Positions 1-8,627 are shown, numbered from the stretch's first letter. The stretch is DNA of 64,000 nt from CAWANP01 sp963783445 (GCA_963783445.1 CAWANP010000009.1:434001-498000), one strand, 5' to 3'. Notes: a model not told the origin generated them from the letters alone. Numbers and translations: made by a program.

Positions 1-1282
1 GTGCGTCGATCTCGGCCGTTGCGGCCCGTACCCGGTCCTCGTCCACGCTGGGCGGTGCCCCTCTGCGCGCGCTGTCTCCGGCGTGGCGGCCGGCCCTGGC
101 CCCAAAGACCTGGGTCGCGGCCAGCATATGTCCTCCCCGCCGGTCGGCGCCATGGGGTCCGGTCAGGCATTCCCCCACGGCGTAGAGGCCCGGCACCGTG
201 GTCTGGGCGTTCTCGTCTACCCGGAAGCCGCCGTTGGAGCAATGATGACAGACGCTGATCTCGATCAGCTGTTCGTCGGAAAAGATGCCGCGGTAGTGGT
301 ACCAGGCCGCCATGTTTGGGTCCAGTAGGTGCTCAAAACCCCGGTGGTCGAGCCACACGCCGTCGTGGGGTGTGCCCCGGCCGGCGATTACCTCCCCCAT
401 GATGGCCACTTCCAGAAAGCGGGAGTAGGGGTCTCGAGTGGAGGCCGGGTCGTGCATGGAATGCTGCGCCAGGACCTGCTCGGGTGTCGCGCCGGGCGGG
501 CAGTAGCCGGCCAGGAATTCCTGCCCCTGGGCGTTCAAGAACCTGGGCGCGCGATCCCAAGCCCAGAGATAGAGGGTATTGCGGGTGGGATAGACGATGC
601 CCACAAAGACCTGTTTGAACTCGATGTTCATTAGTTCGGCGCCGGCCCGATAGCCCATGGCGTAGCCGTCGCCGGTCACACCGGGTGGATTCAGACTATG
701 CCTGAATAGCTGGGCATCACCACCCGTGGCCAGGATCACGGCCCGAACTGAGATGACGACAGTCTCGCCGCTCACCTCGTCGATGCCAACCGCCCCGGTG
801 CAAGCGCCGTCGCAGACCAGGAGGTCGGTGATCATCAGGCGATCTCTGATCTGTACGCCCCTGCTACGCGCCTGGCCGGCCAGGCCGCCCACCAGGGGAA
901 CTCCGTGGGCCCGGACGCCCCGTCCAAAGCCCCGGTTCAGGTGGATGTTGAGGGCTGCCAGCTCAGCAAAGTTCCGCGTCGAGTCCTCAATGAGTACCTG
1001 AACCAGCTCAGGGTCAGCCAGGCCCAGCCCGAGCTGGATGGTGTGGGCGTAGGACTGGTCAGGTGGGGGGAAAATGTCTTCTTTGTGCCCATAGAGCACG
1101 CCGCCACCCTGGCATAGGCCATTGGCGCTGGCCCCGGCTCCCCGCAGGCCCACGGCGCCAAAGTAACCCTTGACTGCCAACAGGACACGGGCGCCGGACA
1201 GCCGGGCCTCCAAAGCCGCGCGCAAGCCTGCAGCGCCAGCGCCCACGACCAGAACGTCGGTCTGTATCAGCATTTCGGCCAT
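1..1282 (-). CDS. FAD-dependent oxidoreductase, fumarate reductase/succinate dehydrogenase flavoprotein family (partial, runs off window)
   Basis: The minus frame starting with ATG at 1282 (MAEMLIQTDVLVVGAGAAGL) is open for 427 codons to the window edge, so the C-terminus is missing. The N-terminal VVGAGAAGLRAALEA is the Rossmann FAD-binding motif. VILATGGDAQLF and, near the left edge, HHCSNGGFRVD followed by TTVPGLYAVGE are the flavoprotein motifs that in fumarate reductases form the capping and FAD-contact regions. It lies downstream of the two permeases on the same strand, so it is probably the last or a late gene of the GntR-transporter operon, though a 146-nt gap containing a hairpin repeat separates it. 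The family reduces or oxidises dicarboxylates and related substrates; the substrate here is unknown. Family assignment is secure, function is not. Confidence 0.85.
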   Translation of the reverse strand, partial: MAEMLIQTDVLVVGAGAAGLRAALEARLSGARVLLAVKGYFGAVGLRGAGASANGLCQGGGVLYGHKEDIFPPPDQSYAHTIQLGLGLADPELVQVLIEDSTRNFAELAALNIHLNRGFGRGVRAHGVPLVGGLAGQARSRGVQIRDRLMITDLLVCDGACTGAVGIDEVSGETVVISVRAVILATGGDAQLFRHSLNPPGVTGDGYAMGYRAGAELMNIEFKQVFVGIVYPTRNTLYLWAWDRAPRFLNAQGQEFLAGYCPPGATPEQVLAQHSMHDPASTRDPYSRFLEVAIMGEVIAGRGTPHDGVWLDHRGFEHLLDPNMAAWYHYRGIFSDEQLIEISVCHHCSNGGFRVDENAQTTVPGLYAVGECLTGPHGADRRGGHMLAATQVFGARAGRHAGDSARRGAPPSVDEDRVRAATAEIDA

Positions 1283-1305
1283 ATCTTAACCGCTCCCCGG
1301 ATGAC

Positions 1306-1383
1306 ACCGCGGAGACACGGAGAACGCGGAGAATTAGGTTGTTTTGAATCGAAATTCTCAGCGTCCTCTGTGTCTCTGTGGTT
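1306..1383. repeat. Intergenic inverted repeat with AACCACAGAGACACAGAG-type arms
   Basis: The left arm (1306-1322, accgcggagacacggag) and right arm (1365-1383, whose complement reads aaccacagagacacagagg) are imperfect inverted copies, so the element can fold into a long hairpin. A relative with the same arms lies at 43720-43800. It sits between the flavoprotein gene and the second permease gene. I read it as a dispersed palindromic or MITE-like intergenic element; whether it is transcribed or mobile cannot be seen. Confidence 0.6.
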
Positions 1384-1428
1384 CATCAATTCTTTTTTCA
1401 GCATGATCCTGGGTGCTGATTCAGGGAT

Positions 1429-2397
1429 CTACTGCATGCTGGCGCCAGCGCGGGAGCGTCGCGGGTCGATGGCGTCCTGGAGTCCATCGGCAAAGTAGTT
1501 CATGCCGACCACCATGAAGGTGATGGCCAGCCCGGGAAAGATGCCATAGGTGGGGGCGCGGTGCAGGTAGCTCTGGGCGGATTGGATCATGTTGCCCCAG
1601 GATGGGTCGGGCGGCTGGCTCCCCAGACCAAGATAGCTCAGGGAGGCTTCGACCAGGATGGCCGCCGGCGCGGCGATGGCCATGGCCACCATGAGCGGAG
1701 CAATGCAGTTGGGAAAAATGGTCTTGCGCATAATCCTGGAATCTCCGCTGCCGATGGCCCGAGAGGCTACCACGTAATCCTGGCTCTTGACCGATAGGGT
1801 GGTGGCGCGAACCAGGCGGGCAAAGGTGGGCATGCCGATGATGGCCACGGCGAGCATGGTGTTCATCTGGCCGGGTCCGAGGATGGTCACGATGCCGATG
1901 GCCAAAAAGATGGCGGGAAAGGCCAAAAAAGTGTCCCAGATACGCATGATGACCGTATCAAACCAGCCGCCCATGTATCCGGCCAGCAAGCCGGTGATCA
2001 CGCCCACCAGCGCGGCCAAGGCCACGGCCAGCAAGCCGGCCTGGAGGGAGACCCGCGAGCCGGCGACAATGCGGCTAAAGATGTCGCGCCCCAATTCATC
2101 GGTGCCGAACCAATAGGTCGTGGACGGGGGTTCCAGTTGGACTTTGACATTGATGAGAATGGGGTCATGTGGTGTCAAGTAGGGGCCGAAAATTGCCATG
2201 AAGACCAGCAGCCCAAGGATCGCCATACCTACGGCCCCCTTGGGGCTCCTGAGCATCCGCCGAAATACGCCGTAGGTTTGGTTCTGGGCAAGGCGCTCGC
2301 GGAATGTCTCCTCCCCTGCTGGAGTTGGAGCGCGTTCAAATTCTGCCACTGCCGGCCCCGCATCCTTGAGTTCCGTACCGCTGGAATCGGCCTCCAC
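1429..2397 (-). CDS. Dpp/Opp-type ABC transporter permease (DppC-like)
   Basis: A 322-aa inner-membrane permease of the BPD_transp_1 family. After a polar N-terminal tail (about residues 1-45) come a first membrane segment (GMAILGLLVFMAIFGPYL), the DppC-type GTDELGRDIFSRIVAG motif near residue 100, and several further membrane segments. The EAA-like coupling loop is around RAIGSGDSRIMRKTIFPN. The first possible start in this frame is GTG at 2397, 61 nt after the upstream permease ends. However, an ATG at 2462 overlaps the DppB stop as ATGA and opens a different frame, so the tail may have been frameshifted. It should pair with the DppB-like protein to form the import channel; ATPase subunits are not in the window. 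Confidence 0.9.
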   Translation of the reverse strand: MEADSSGTELKDAGPAVAEFERAPTPAGEETFRERLAQNQTYGVFRRMLRSPKGAVGMAILGLLVFMAIFGPYLTPHDPILINVKVQLEPPSTTYWFGTDELGRDIFSRIVAGSRVSLQAGLLAVALAALVGVITGLLAGYMGGWFDTVIMRIWDTFLAFPAIFLAIGIVTILGPGQMNTMLAVAIIGMPTFARLVRATTLSVKSQDYVVASRAIGSGDSRIMRKTIFPNCIAPLMVAMAIAAPAAILVEASLSYLGLGSQPPDPSWGNMIQSAQSYLHRAPTYGIFPGLAITFMVVGMNYFADGLQDAIDPRRSRAGASMQ

Positions 2398-2458
2398 CGA
2401 ACTGGTAGCGCGGTCCCGAAAGCGGGATCGGGGTCCCTAGGTTCCTCAATCGTTCGGG

Positions 2459-3415
2459 TCATGACTCGGCCCTCTCGAAGCGGACGCGGGGGTCGATGAC
2501 GCCATAGAGGAGATCGACGACCACGTTGGTCAGCAGAAAGATCAGGACGACCAACATCAATGTGCCCTGTACCACCGGATAGTCCCGGTTTTGAATGGAA
2601 AAAACCACCAGCCGTCCGATGCCGGAATAGGCGAAAACCGCCTCGGTGATCACGGCCCCACCCAGGAGGCGCCCGAACTGGATGCCGATGATGGTCACCA
2701 CTGGGATCCAGGCATTCCGAAGGGCATGACGGATGACCACAAAGCGCTCGGCCAGCCCCTTGGCGTGGGCGGTGCGCACATAGTCTTCGCCCAGGACGTC
2801 GATGAGAGAGGTCCTCATGTACCGGGAAAAGACGGCGGTGTTTGAAATGGCGATGGCGGTCACGGGCATGATCAGGTATTTCAGGTTGGAGACAAAGCCC
2901 GCGTCCGGGTCACCGACGCCCGACGGCGGCAGCAGATGCAGGTTCACGCTAAAGACCAGGATGAGCATGATGCCCAGCCAAAAGCTGGGGATGGCCAGGC
3001 CCAAGGCGTTAAAACCGGTGATGACCGTGTCCGCCGCCTTATCGCGGCGCAGCGCGGCGATGATGCCCATGGATAGGCCAAACAGCAAAGAAACGGCCAG
3101 CGCTGTGAGGGCCAGCTTGAGCGTGTTGCCAAAGGCCATGCGGATCAACTCTGTGACCGGCAGGCTGGTAACCTGTGATTTTCCCAGGTTCAGCCTGAGC
3201 ACATCAGCAACCCAGATGAGGTAGCGGACCGGAAGGGGCCTGTCCAGGCCAAGGCGGTGGCGCTCGATGGCAAGCTGCTCGTCGGTGGCCTCGCTGCCCA
3301 GCATCATGGCCGCCGGATCGCCGGGGGCGAGCTGGATGATCAGAAAGATCAGGATGGACGCCAGAACGAGCGTAGGAATGAGCTGTAACAGTCTGCGGAT
3401 CAGGTATCTTTGCAT
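2459..3415 (-). CDS. Dpp/Opp-type ABC transporter permease (DppB-like)
   Basis: A 318-aa inner-membrane permease. It opens with the typical MQRYLIRRLLQLIPTLVLAS membrane segment, followed by QLAPGDPAAMMLG and LGLDRPLPVRYLIW, both hallmarks of DppB/GsiC-type subunits. The EAA loop is visible as RTAHAKGLAERFVVIRHALR at about residues 210-230, the cytoplasmic contact for the ATPase. It lies downstream of the binding-protein gene, separated by 185 nt that contain two strong hairpins. In this family the cargo may be peptides, nickel or oligosaccharides; the surrounding sugar-acid genes make an oligosaccharide plausible, but that is inference. Confidence 0.93.
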   Translation of the reverse strand: MQRYLIRRLLQLIPTLVLASILIFLIIQLAPGDPAAMMLGSEATDEQLAIERHRLGLDRPLPVRYLIWVADVLRLNLGKSQVTSLPVTELIRMAFGNTLKLALTALAVSLLFGLSMGIIAALRRDKAADTVITGFNALGLAIPSFWLGIMLILVFSVNLHLLPPSGVGDPDAGFVSNLKYLIMPVTAIAISNTAVFSRYMRTSLIDVLGEDYVRTAHAKGLAERFVVIRHALRNAWIPVVTIIGIQFGRLLGGAVITEAVFAYSGIGRLVVFSIQNRDYPVVQGTLMLVVLIFLLTNVVVDLLYGVIDPRVRFERAES

Positions 3416-3458
3416 AGACGTGCTCTACCTTGAACACTGCTTGTACAGGTCATCAACG

Positions 3459-3551
3459 GGAGCGGTTTGCCTGCCCCGATCAGGCGGGGAAGGCGAACCG
3501 CTCCGTCCTGGTACGGGACCTGTCCTGTGCGCCGGAACACCGGCGCACAGG
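3459..3551. promoter_or_regulatory. Two strong hairpins between binding-protein and permease genes
   Basis: Hairpin 1 (3459-3504) pairs GGAGCGGTT...CCCCG with CGGGG...AACCGCTCC with few mismatches. Hairpin 2 (3524-3551) has a perfect 12-bp stem, CCTGTGCGCCGG against CCGGCGCACAGG, around an AACA loop. Neither is followed by a T-run on the minus strand. Their position just after the solute-binding-protein gene fits the usual arrangement in which such structures stabilise the upstream mRNA and lower permease expression. That role is inferred. Confidence 0.6.
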
Positions 3552-3600
3552 AGATGGCTGGCTCGATCTTGCGATGCACACCAGCCGGTCCCAGTCACGC

Positions 3601-5280
3601 TTACTCCTCGATGGAGGTCTCGACCAGCATGATGTTGCCCAGCAGGTCGATCTCGAGATCTTTGACCTTCGTGTTCCAGACCCAGGTGCGCGGGTAGGTC
3701 ATGACATTGATGGTGGGCAGGTCATCCAGCAGCATCTGGTTGATCTCCCAGTAGATTTCCTGGCGCTTTGCCTCGTCTGGCTCGACCTCGCCGGCGGCGA
3801 CCAGTGCCTCCAGCTCCGGGTTGTCGTGTCCGTAGCGGTTGAACTCGGGGTCACCGCGATAGTTGCTCTGGGTGCCCATAAAGACGGCGGGGTCGCGCGT
3901 GGACCGGCCGCTGACCCAGGGGTGGATGCCAAAGCCGAGGAGATCAGAATCGCCGCCGATCTCGTAGAACCGGGCATTCTCAACCTCGTTGACGTTCATG
4001 GTGACGCCGATCTTGGCCAGGTCTTGCTGCCAGATCAGGGAAAAGATCTTCATCTCCGGCCAGCGCGGCGTGGGATGGAAGTCGATCACCAGGTCCTCGA
4101 CGCCAGCCTCCTCCAGCAGGGCCGCCGCCTTGTCCAGGTCGAACTCGTGGCCCATGACCAGATCCTCCTTGTAGGCCAGGGAGGCCGGGTTCCAGAAGAC
4201 CGAGCTGACCGGTTCGGCGTAGCCAAAGGACGCGGCTTCGGCCATCGTGCGGCGGTCCATGGAGTAGGAGAGGGCCTGGCGCACGCGCGGGTCGTCGAAG
4301 GGGGCTTGATCAGTGTTGACGACGATGTTGAGCACGCTGCCCGAGTTGCTGCTGACCTCGACCTCATAGTTGGGGTCTTCTTCATAGCGTTCCAGCTCGG
4401 ACATGGGTATGCCCATGGCGGCATCTATCGCGCCCGACTCCAGGTTGAGGCCCAGGGTCTCGGTCTTTTCCAGCCGCTGGAAGTTCCACTTGTCGAGATA
4501 GGGCAGTCCCTCCAGATAGTAGTCTTCATTCTTTACGTAGGTCGACTGCTGGTTGGGTACCCACTCGGTCAGCTTGAGCGGGCCCGTGCCGACAGCCAAG
4601 GACTCCATCATGCCCGGGTCAGCCTTGTCGTCGATCCGGACCAGGAAGAAATAGTCGAGGATGTCGGTCATGAAGGGTATTGGCTGCTCAGCCTGGATCT
4701 CGACGGTATACTCGTCCACTGCGACGATGTCGCTGACGGGTTTGAAGAGGCCGATCATCTTTTGGATAGCCCCGTCCTCAGCCAGGTCCGGGTCCTTGGT
4801 ATAGTTGTACATATCCACGATGCTCTGGGCGTTGACGGGCTGGCCGTCGTGCCACATGACGTTTTCCTTCAGCTTGATGGTGAAGGTCGTTAGGTCGTCA
4901 GACGGCTCGTACGACTCGGCGACATCCAGGTGTACCTTTCCCTCGCCATCCTTCCAGAGCAGGCGGCTAAAGACCTGGTTGTACATGCCCATGTTCACGG
5001 CGGACATGCGCCAGGGGCTCCAGTGGTTAAAGGTACCTGTCTCGGCATAGTTGAGTGTCCCGCCAGCCTTGGCCTCATCGGCAGGTTCGGCCGTGACCAC
5101 GACCTCGACTACCTCGGTGACAATCTTCTCAACCTCTACCTCTTTCTCGACGATCACTGTCTCCTTGACCGTCTTTTCCACTTCGACGGTCTCGATGATG
5201 GTCTCCGGTGTCGACGCGCAGGCGGTGAGCACTAGCGTGCCAATCATGGCGAGAAACAGCAGCATTCGTACGGTTTTCAC
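3601..5280 (-). CDS. ABC transporter substrate-binding lipoprotein (SBP_bac_5 family)
   Basis: A 559-aa extracellular binding protein. The start is GTG at 5280, preceded by a strong ribosome site (AAAGGAGGAAG). The signal peptide ends in the lipobox LTAC, with the lipidated Cys near residue 20. It is followed by a Val/Glu/Lys-rich, probably coiled tether (about residues 27-65) often seen in Chloroflexota binding proteins. The mature domain carries family 5 features, for example the region around TFTIKLKENVMWHDGQPVNA near residue 135. It heads the transporter part of the operon after the GntR gene. Its ligand is not predictable from sequence; peptides, oligosaccharides and sugar acids are all possible. 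Confidence 0.92.
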   Translation of the reverse strand: MKTVRMLLFLAMIGTLVLTACASTPETIIETVEVEKTVKETVIVEKEVEVEKIVTEVVEVVVTAEPADEAKAGGTLNYAETGTFNHWSPWRMSAVNMGMYNQVFSRLLWKDGEGKVHLDVAESYEPSDDLTTFTIKLKENVMWHDGQPVNAQSIVDMYNYTKDPDLAEDGAIQKMIGLFKPVSDIVAVDEYTVEIQAEQPIPFMTDILDYFFLVRIDDKADPGMMESLAVGTGPLKLTEWVPNQQSTYVKNEDYYLEGLPYLDKWNFQRLEKTETLGLNLESGAIDAAMGIPMSELERYEEDPNYEVEVSSNSGSVLNIVVNTDQAPFDDPRVRQALSYSMDRRTMAEAASFGYAEPVSSVFWNPASLAYKEDLVMGHEFDLDKAAALLEEAGVEDLVIDFHPTPRWPEMKIFSLIWQQDLAKIGVTMNVNEVENARFYEIGGDSDLLGFGIHPWVSGRSTRDPAVFMGTQSNYRGDPEFNRYGHDNPELEALVAAGEVEPDEAKRQEIYWEINQMLLDDLPTINVMTYPRTWVWNTKVKDLEIDLLGNIMLVETSIEE

Positions 5281-5390
5281 TTTTCTTCCTCCTTTGACAT
5301 AATTGTGCGGCAGTACAAGCTTGTTCGCAGACGTTGGATTACAGGTTCTCTGTCGGTCACCTCCTTTCTTTGTGACAGCCCCTGTGGCAG

Positions 5391-6209
5391 CTAGGGTAGC
5401 CCAGCGGATGGCTGGTTGCTGCGTACCCGTTGGCCTCGCGCACGCAAGATCAGGGATTGCCCCTGTGCTGAACTGACGCCCGGATTGCGCTGGTGGTTGA
5501 ACTGATCTGACTGCTCTCTATTCCGGGCAGAGCGCAGCATTTCAAACATGACTTCTTGTGTGGCGTTGACGTGGGCAGCCAGACCGGCCTTGATAGCGCC
5601 GAGGTCATGGCGGATGTAGGCGTCGAGCATTTCTTGGTGGAACCGCTGGGTTTCCCCGATCAGGTCCGGGTAGTGGGGGGCGGTTGTGACGGCCAACGTG
5701 AGCAGCGAGCCACTGAGCAGATCCCAGCTCTGGGCCAGCCTTCGATGCCCGGAAACCTGCAGGGGGAGGCGGTGGAACTCGATGTCCAACTCCCCGGAGT
5801 CCTCCCACCTGGATTCGAGACGCAGCTCAACCATGTGATCGATGCACCATTGCATCCTCGCCAGGTGTTCTGGCTGCAAATGGCCGCAGGTTAGCTCGGC
5901 AGCATAGTTCTCCAGGACCTGCCGCAGGCCGAAAATCTCTCGTACGTCATCCTCTGTGATGCCGCGCACGAAGGCGCCACGACGGGGCTCGCGCAGGACA
6001 AGGTGTTCCTGTTCGAGGTAAATCAGTGCTTCGCGTATAGGACCGCGGCTGACCCCGTAGAGGTCGGCGAGTTCGGATTCGACAAGTTTGGTGCCAGGAG
6101 GGAAACTACCGCGGAAGATCTGAAGGCGCAGGGATTTGAGGACATGTTCCCACAGCTTGGGTTGGTTGGCAGAATCGATGTCGGTGATGTACACTACTGC
6201 CCGTCCCAT
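5391..6209 (-). CDS. GntR family transcriptional regulator (FadR/FCD subfamily)
   Basis: About 272 aa. The N-terminal winged helix-turn-helix is seen in FPPGTKLVESELADLYGVSR followed by GPIREALIYLE (about residues 35-70 from the ATG at 6209). It is followed by an all-helical FCD-type effector domain with conserved positions such as GLRQVLENYAAELT and a His-containing FHQEMLDAYIRHD helix. The frame extends upstream to GTG 6263, but the ATG at 6209 gives the usual N-terminal length; neither start has an ideal ribosome site. It is the first gene of the importer operon and lies directly downstream of the divergent promoter at 6286-6364. FCD regulators typically sense organic or sugar acids. The TGGT...ACCA palindrome at that promoter is a candidate autoregulatory site. 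Confidence 0.88.
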   Translation of the reverse strand: MGRAVVYITDIDSANQPKLWEHVLKSLRLQIFRGSFPPGTKLVESELADLYGVSRGPIREALIYLEQEHLVLREPRRGAFVRGITEDDVREIFGLRQVLENYAAELTCGHLQPEHLARMQWCIDHMVELRLESRWEDSGELDIEFHRLPLQVSGHRRLAQSWDLLSGSLLTLAVTTAPHYPDLIGETQRFHQEMLDAYIRHDLGAIKAGLAAHVNATQEVMFEMLRSARNREQSDQFNHQRNPGVSSAQGQSLILRARGQRVRSNQPSAGLP

Positions 6210-6285
6210 CCTTGTGAAAAGCTGTTCCCTCGACGGTCCAGCGCGCCCCGGTTCTCCGACCACCCCAAGGCTGGGGCAGTGGATC

Positions 6286-6364
6286 TTGACACAACCTCAT
6301 CCATGTGGTAAACTGTTAACCAAGAAACCGTTTACATCTTAACATGCTTTGACGTGTTTGTCAA
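6286..6364. promoter_or_regulatory. Divergent promoter pair with shared composite operator (site A)
   Basis: On the plus strand TTGACA (6286-6291), a 17-bp spacer and TAAACT (6309-6314) face the aldo/keto reductase operon. On the minus strand TTGACA (6364-6359), a 17-bp spacer and TAAGAT (6341-6336) face the GntR-transporter operon. A 30-bp element at 6307-6336 lies between and overlaps both -10 boxes. Read on the minus strand it contains TGTAAACGGTTTCT, 13 of 14 matches to the CcpA/LacI-type consensus TGWAANCGNTNWCA, followed by GGTTAACAGTTTACC, a TGGT...ACCA near-palindrome with its flanks. The element is repeated with 28 of 30 identical bases at 24474-24503. One repressor bound here should shut both directions. 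Confidence 0.8.
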
Positions 6365-6550
6365 GTCCCAAAATCTGGCGTCCTGGGGCTGGACCGTCCC
6401 GAGACCGCCCAAATCTGAGCCAGATTCAGGCCAGGTTCTTGCCTAGAACTCGGTGCTGGCACAAATCTGCCGAGTGTGCATTCGAGCTTGCGGTGGTACT
6501 GAGAAACCCTGTCTGGTCAAACTGTCAGCAAGAAGCGAAAGGAGATCTCG

Positions 6551-7615
6551 ATGGATCATCGGAAACCCCATCCGGAATTCTATGACATGGCCTTTATCAC
6601 AGAAGAGTTCAACGGCATGCCCTACCGCTACCTGGGCAGATCCGGCCTGCGAGTGTCAAACGTGGGCCTGGGCACGTGGAAGATCGGCTATCCGGAGACC
6701 GGCGACGGCGCCCGGGTAGACGAAAAGACTGCGCTGCAGATCCTGGACCGGGCGGTGGATCTGGGCGTCACTTTTTGGGATACGGCCAACCGCTACAATG
6801 CTTCCTCGGGAAACTCGGAGCGGGTTATCGGTACCTGGATGCAGCAGAACCCGGACCAGCGGAGGAACGTGGTACTGGCCACCAAGGTTTTCGGTCTCAT
6901 GGATGGCCGCACGCCCAACCATTGCCGCCTGTCCAGGGGCAGCATCCTGGATTCGGTCTATGCCAGCCTGGAACGGTTGCAGGTGGACTATGTCGATCTG
7001 CTCTACTTCCACGCCTTTGATCCCATCACCCCTGTCGAAGAGAGCCTGTCTGCCGTGGAGGACCTGGTCCGCCGCGACTTGGTGCGCCACTTTGCGGTGT
7101 CCAACTATACTCCAGAACAGCTCTCGGTTTACCAGGCCGTGGAGGAGAAGGCCAGCATCCGCTGCCGGGTGGTGGCCGTCCAGAACCAGTTTGACATCCT
7201 CCAGGGCGAGGTCTATATGCCTGCGGATGTCCTGGCCTACGCTGCCCGCACGGGGATCTCGTTCGTCGCCTGGAGCCCGCTGGCCAGGGGGCTGCTTACC
7301 GAGCGATACCTGGACCTGGCGGCGGTGGGTCCCGGTGACCGTCTCTATGACGAGGGCGCGCTGGAGGGGCTGGCTACCGAGGAAACGCTGGCCAAGTTGC
7401 ACCAGCTTGCTGCCCTGGCCGGCGGGTGGGGGTGCGAACTGAGCCAATTGGCCATCGCCTACATGCTGACCCTGCCGGGCATGGGCCCAGTGATCGCCTC
7501 CGCATCATCCGTAGAGCAGCTAGCGTCCAACGCCGGAGCGGGCAAGATGGTGCTGGCGGACGAGCAGATACTCCAGGTGAAAGCGGTGCTGGGGGATCCG
7601 GGCGCGCCGGAGTGA
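6551..7615 (+). CDS. Aldo/keto reductase
   Basis: 354 aa, cytosolic, a NAD(P)H-dependent carbonyl reductase of the (beta/alpha)8 family. The catalytic tetrad positions can be seen: Asp and Tyr in TFWDTANRYNASSG (about residues 75-88), Lys in VVLATKVFG and His in LLYFHAFD. The N-terminus has the usual YRYLGRSGLRVSNVGLGTW strand, preceded by a 26-residue extension. The ATG at 6551 follows a good ribosome site (AAAGGAG, 6539-6545). It is the first gene of the plus-strand operon, about 235 nt downstream of the site A promoter, and its stop overlaps the next gene. Reduction of a keto sugar or uronate product is a reasonable guess from context only. Confidence 0.9.
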   Translation: MDHRKPHPEFYDMAFITEEFNGMPYRYLGRSGLRVSNVGLGTWKIGYPETGDGARVDEKTALQILDRAVDLGVTFWDTANRYNASSGNSERVIGTWMQQNPDQRRNVVLATKVFGLMDGRTPNHCRLSRGSILDSVYASLERLQVDYVDLLYFHAFDPITPVEESLSAVEDLVRRDLVRHFAVSNYTPEQLSVYQAVEEKASIRCRVVAVQNQFDILQGEVYMPADVLAYAARTGISFVAWSPLARGLLTERYLDLAAVGPGDRLYDEGALEGLATEETLAKLHQLAALAGGWGCELSQLAIAYMLTLPGMGPVIASASSVEQLASNAGAGKMVLADEQILQVKAVLGDPGAPE

Positions 7616-8622
7616 GTATCTCCTGGGGGATCCTGGGGGCGGGCGCCATCGCTGACCGGCAGATGGCGCCCGCCATAGATCTGGTGCACGATCAACGCCT
7701 GGTTGCTGTCATGCGGCGCGATGGCGCAATGGCCCGCGCCTTTGCGGCCAAGCATGGTGCTGCCAGGGCCTATGACACCGTCGAGGCCCTGCTGGCTGAC
7801 GATCAGGTCAATGCCGTCTACGTGGCCACGCTGCCTGATACCCACGCCGAGTATACCATCCTCGCCGCCGAGCAGGGAAAACACGTGCTGTGCGAGAAAC
7901 CGATGGCGCTGGACGTCTTACAGGCGCAGCGGATGATCGACGCTTGCCAGGCCAACGGCGTGCAACTGATGGTCTGCTACTATCAACGCTTTAATGCCCG
8001 CCACCAACAGATCAAGTGCCTGCTCGATGCTGGTGCCGTGGGTCAAGTAACGGCCGCGCGGGTCAGTTTCACCAGCTACTACCCCCCAGAGCCAGGTTCC
8101 TGGCACCACGACCCGCGGATCAGCGGCGGCGGCCCGCTGATGGATCTGGCTCCCCACTGCGTGGACCTGTTGCGCTATCTCTGCGGCTCGATCACTGAGG
8201 TCAGCGCCATGGTCGATACCCTGGCCTCTACATCGGCTGTCGAGGACACGGCCACGTTGTTGCTGCGATTGGAGAATGGCGCACAAGCGGTTATCACCAC
8301 CCACTGGAGCACGGCGAACTATGACCCAGAGCGCCTGAATTGTATCGAGATCGATGGCACCCAGGGTACCATCCTGGCCGCGCCTATCCAGGCCAAGGAT
8401 TCGGCCGGATCCCTGCGGCTCATCACTGCCGAAGGGAGCCAGGACTTCCTGGTCGCACCGGGCGGCCCGCGTCCCCACGTTGTCCTGCTGGAGGCCCTGG
8501 GGCAGGCCCTGAACAGCGGTCAATCCACCCCCGTGCCGGGCCAGGAGGGGTTGGCCGGCCTGGCCGTGATCCAGGCCGCCTACCAGTCGGCCCGGCGGGG
8601 CACAGTGGTGCGGTTGGGCTGA
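7612..8622 (+). CDS. Gfo/Idh/MocA family oxidoreductase
   Basis: 336 aa. The start is GTG at 7612, which overlaps the aldo/keto reductase stop as GTGA and begins directly with the NAD-binding strand WGILGAGAIADRQMAPAI. The frame is open further upstream, but only inside the previous gene. CEKPMALD carries the conserved EKP catalytic lysine, and GGGPLMDLAPHCVDLLRYL is the C-terminal-domain motif with the conserved Asp/His. The family performs NAD(P)-dependent oxidation, reduction or redox-assisted elimination on sugars and inositols. It is one of three such enzymes in the island, so it may take part in a multi-step redox modification of a glycan; the specific reaction is unknown. Confidence 0.9.
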   Translation: MSISWGILGAGAIADRQMAPAIDLVHDQRLVAVMRRDGAMARAFAAKHGAARAYDTVEALLADDQVNAVYVATLPDTHAEYTILAAEQGKHVLCEKPMALDVLQAQRMIDACQANGVQLMVCYYQRFNARHQQIKCLLDAGAVGQVTAARVSFTSYYPPEPGSWHHDPRISGGGPLMDLAPHCVDLLRYLCGSITEVSAMVDTLASTSAVEDTATLLLRLENGAQAVITTHWSTANYDPERLNCIEIDGTQGTILAAPIQAKDSAGSLRLITAEGSQDFLVAPGGPRPHVVLLEALGQALNSGQSTPVPGQEGLAGLAVIQAAYQSARRGTVVRLG

Positions 8623-8627
8623 GTTCG

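Noticed and set aside
3430..4893. Plus-strand frame of 487 codons
   Set aside because: Antisense to the binding-protein gene, caused by GC-rich codon use. No motif, no ribosome site, His/Val/Asp-rich shadow composition.
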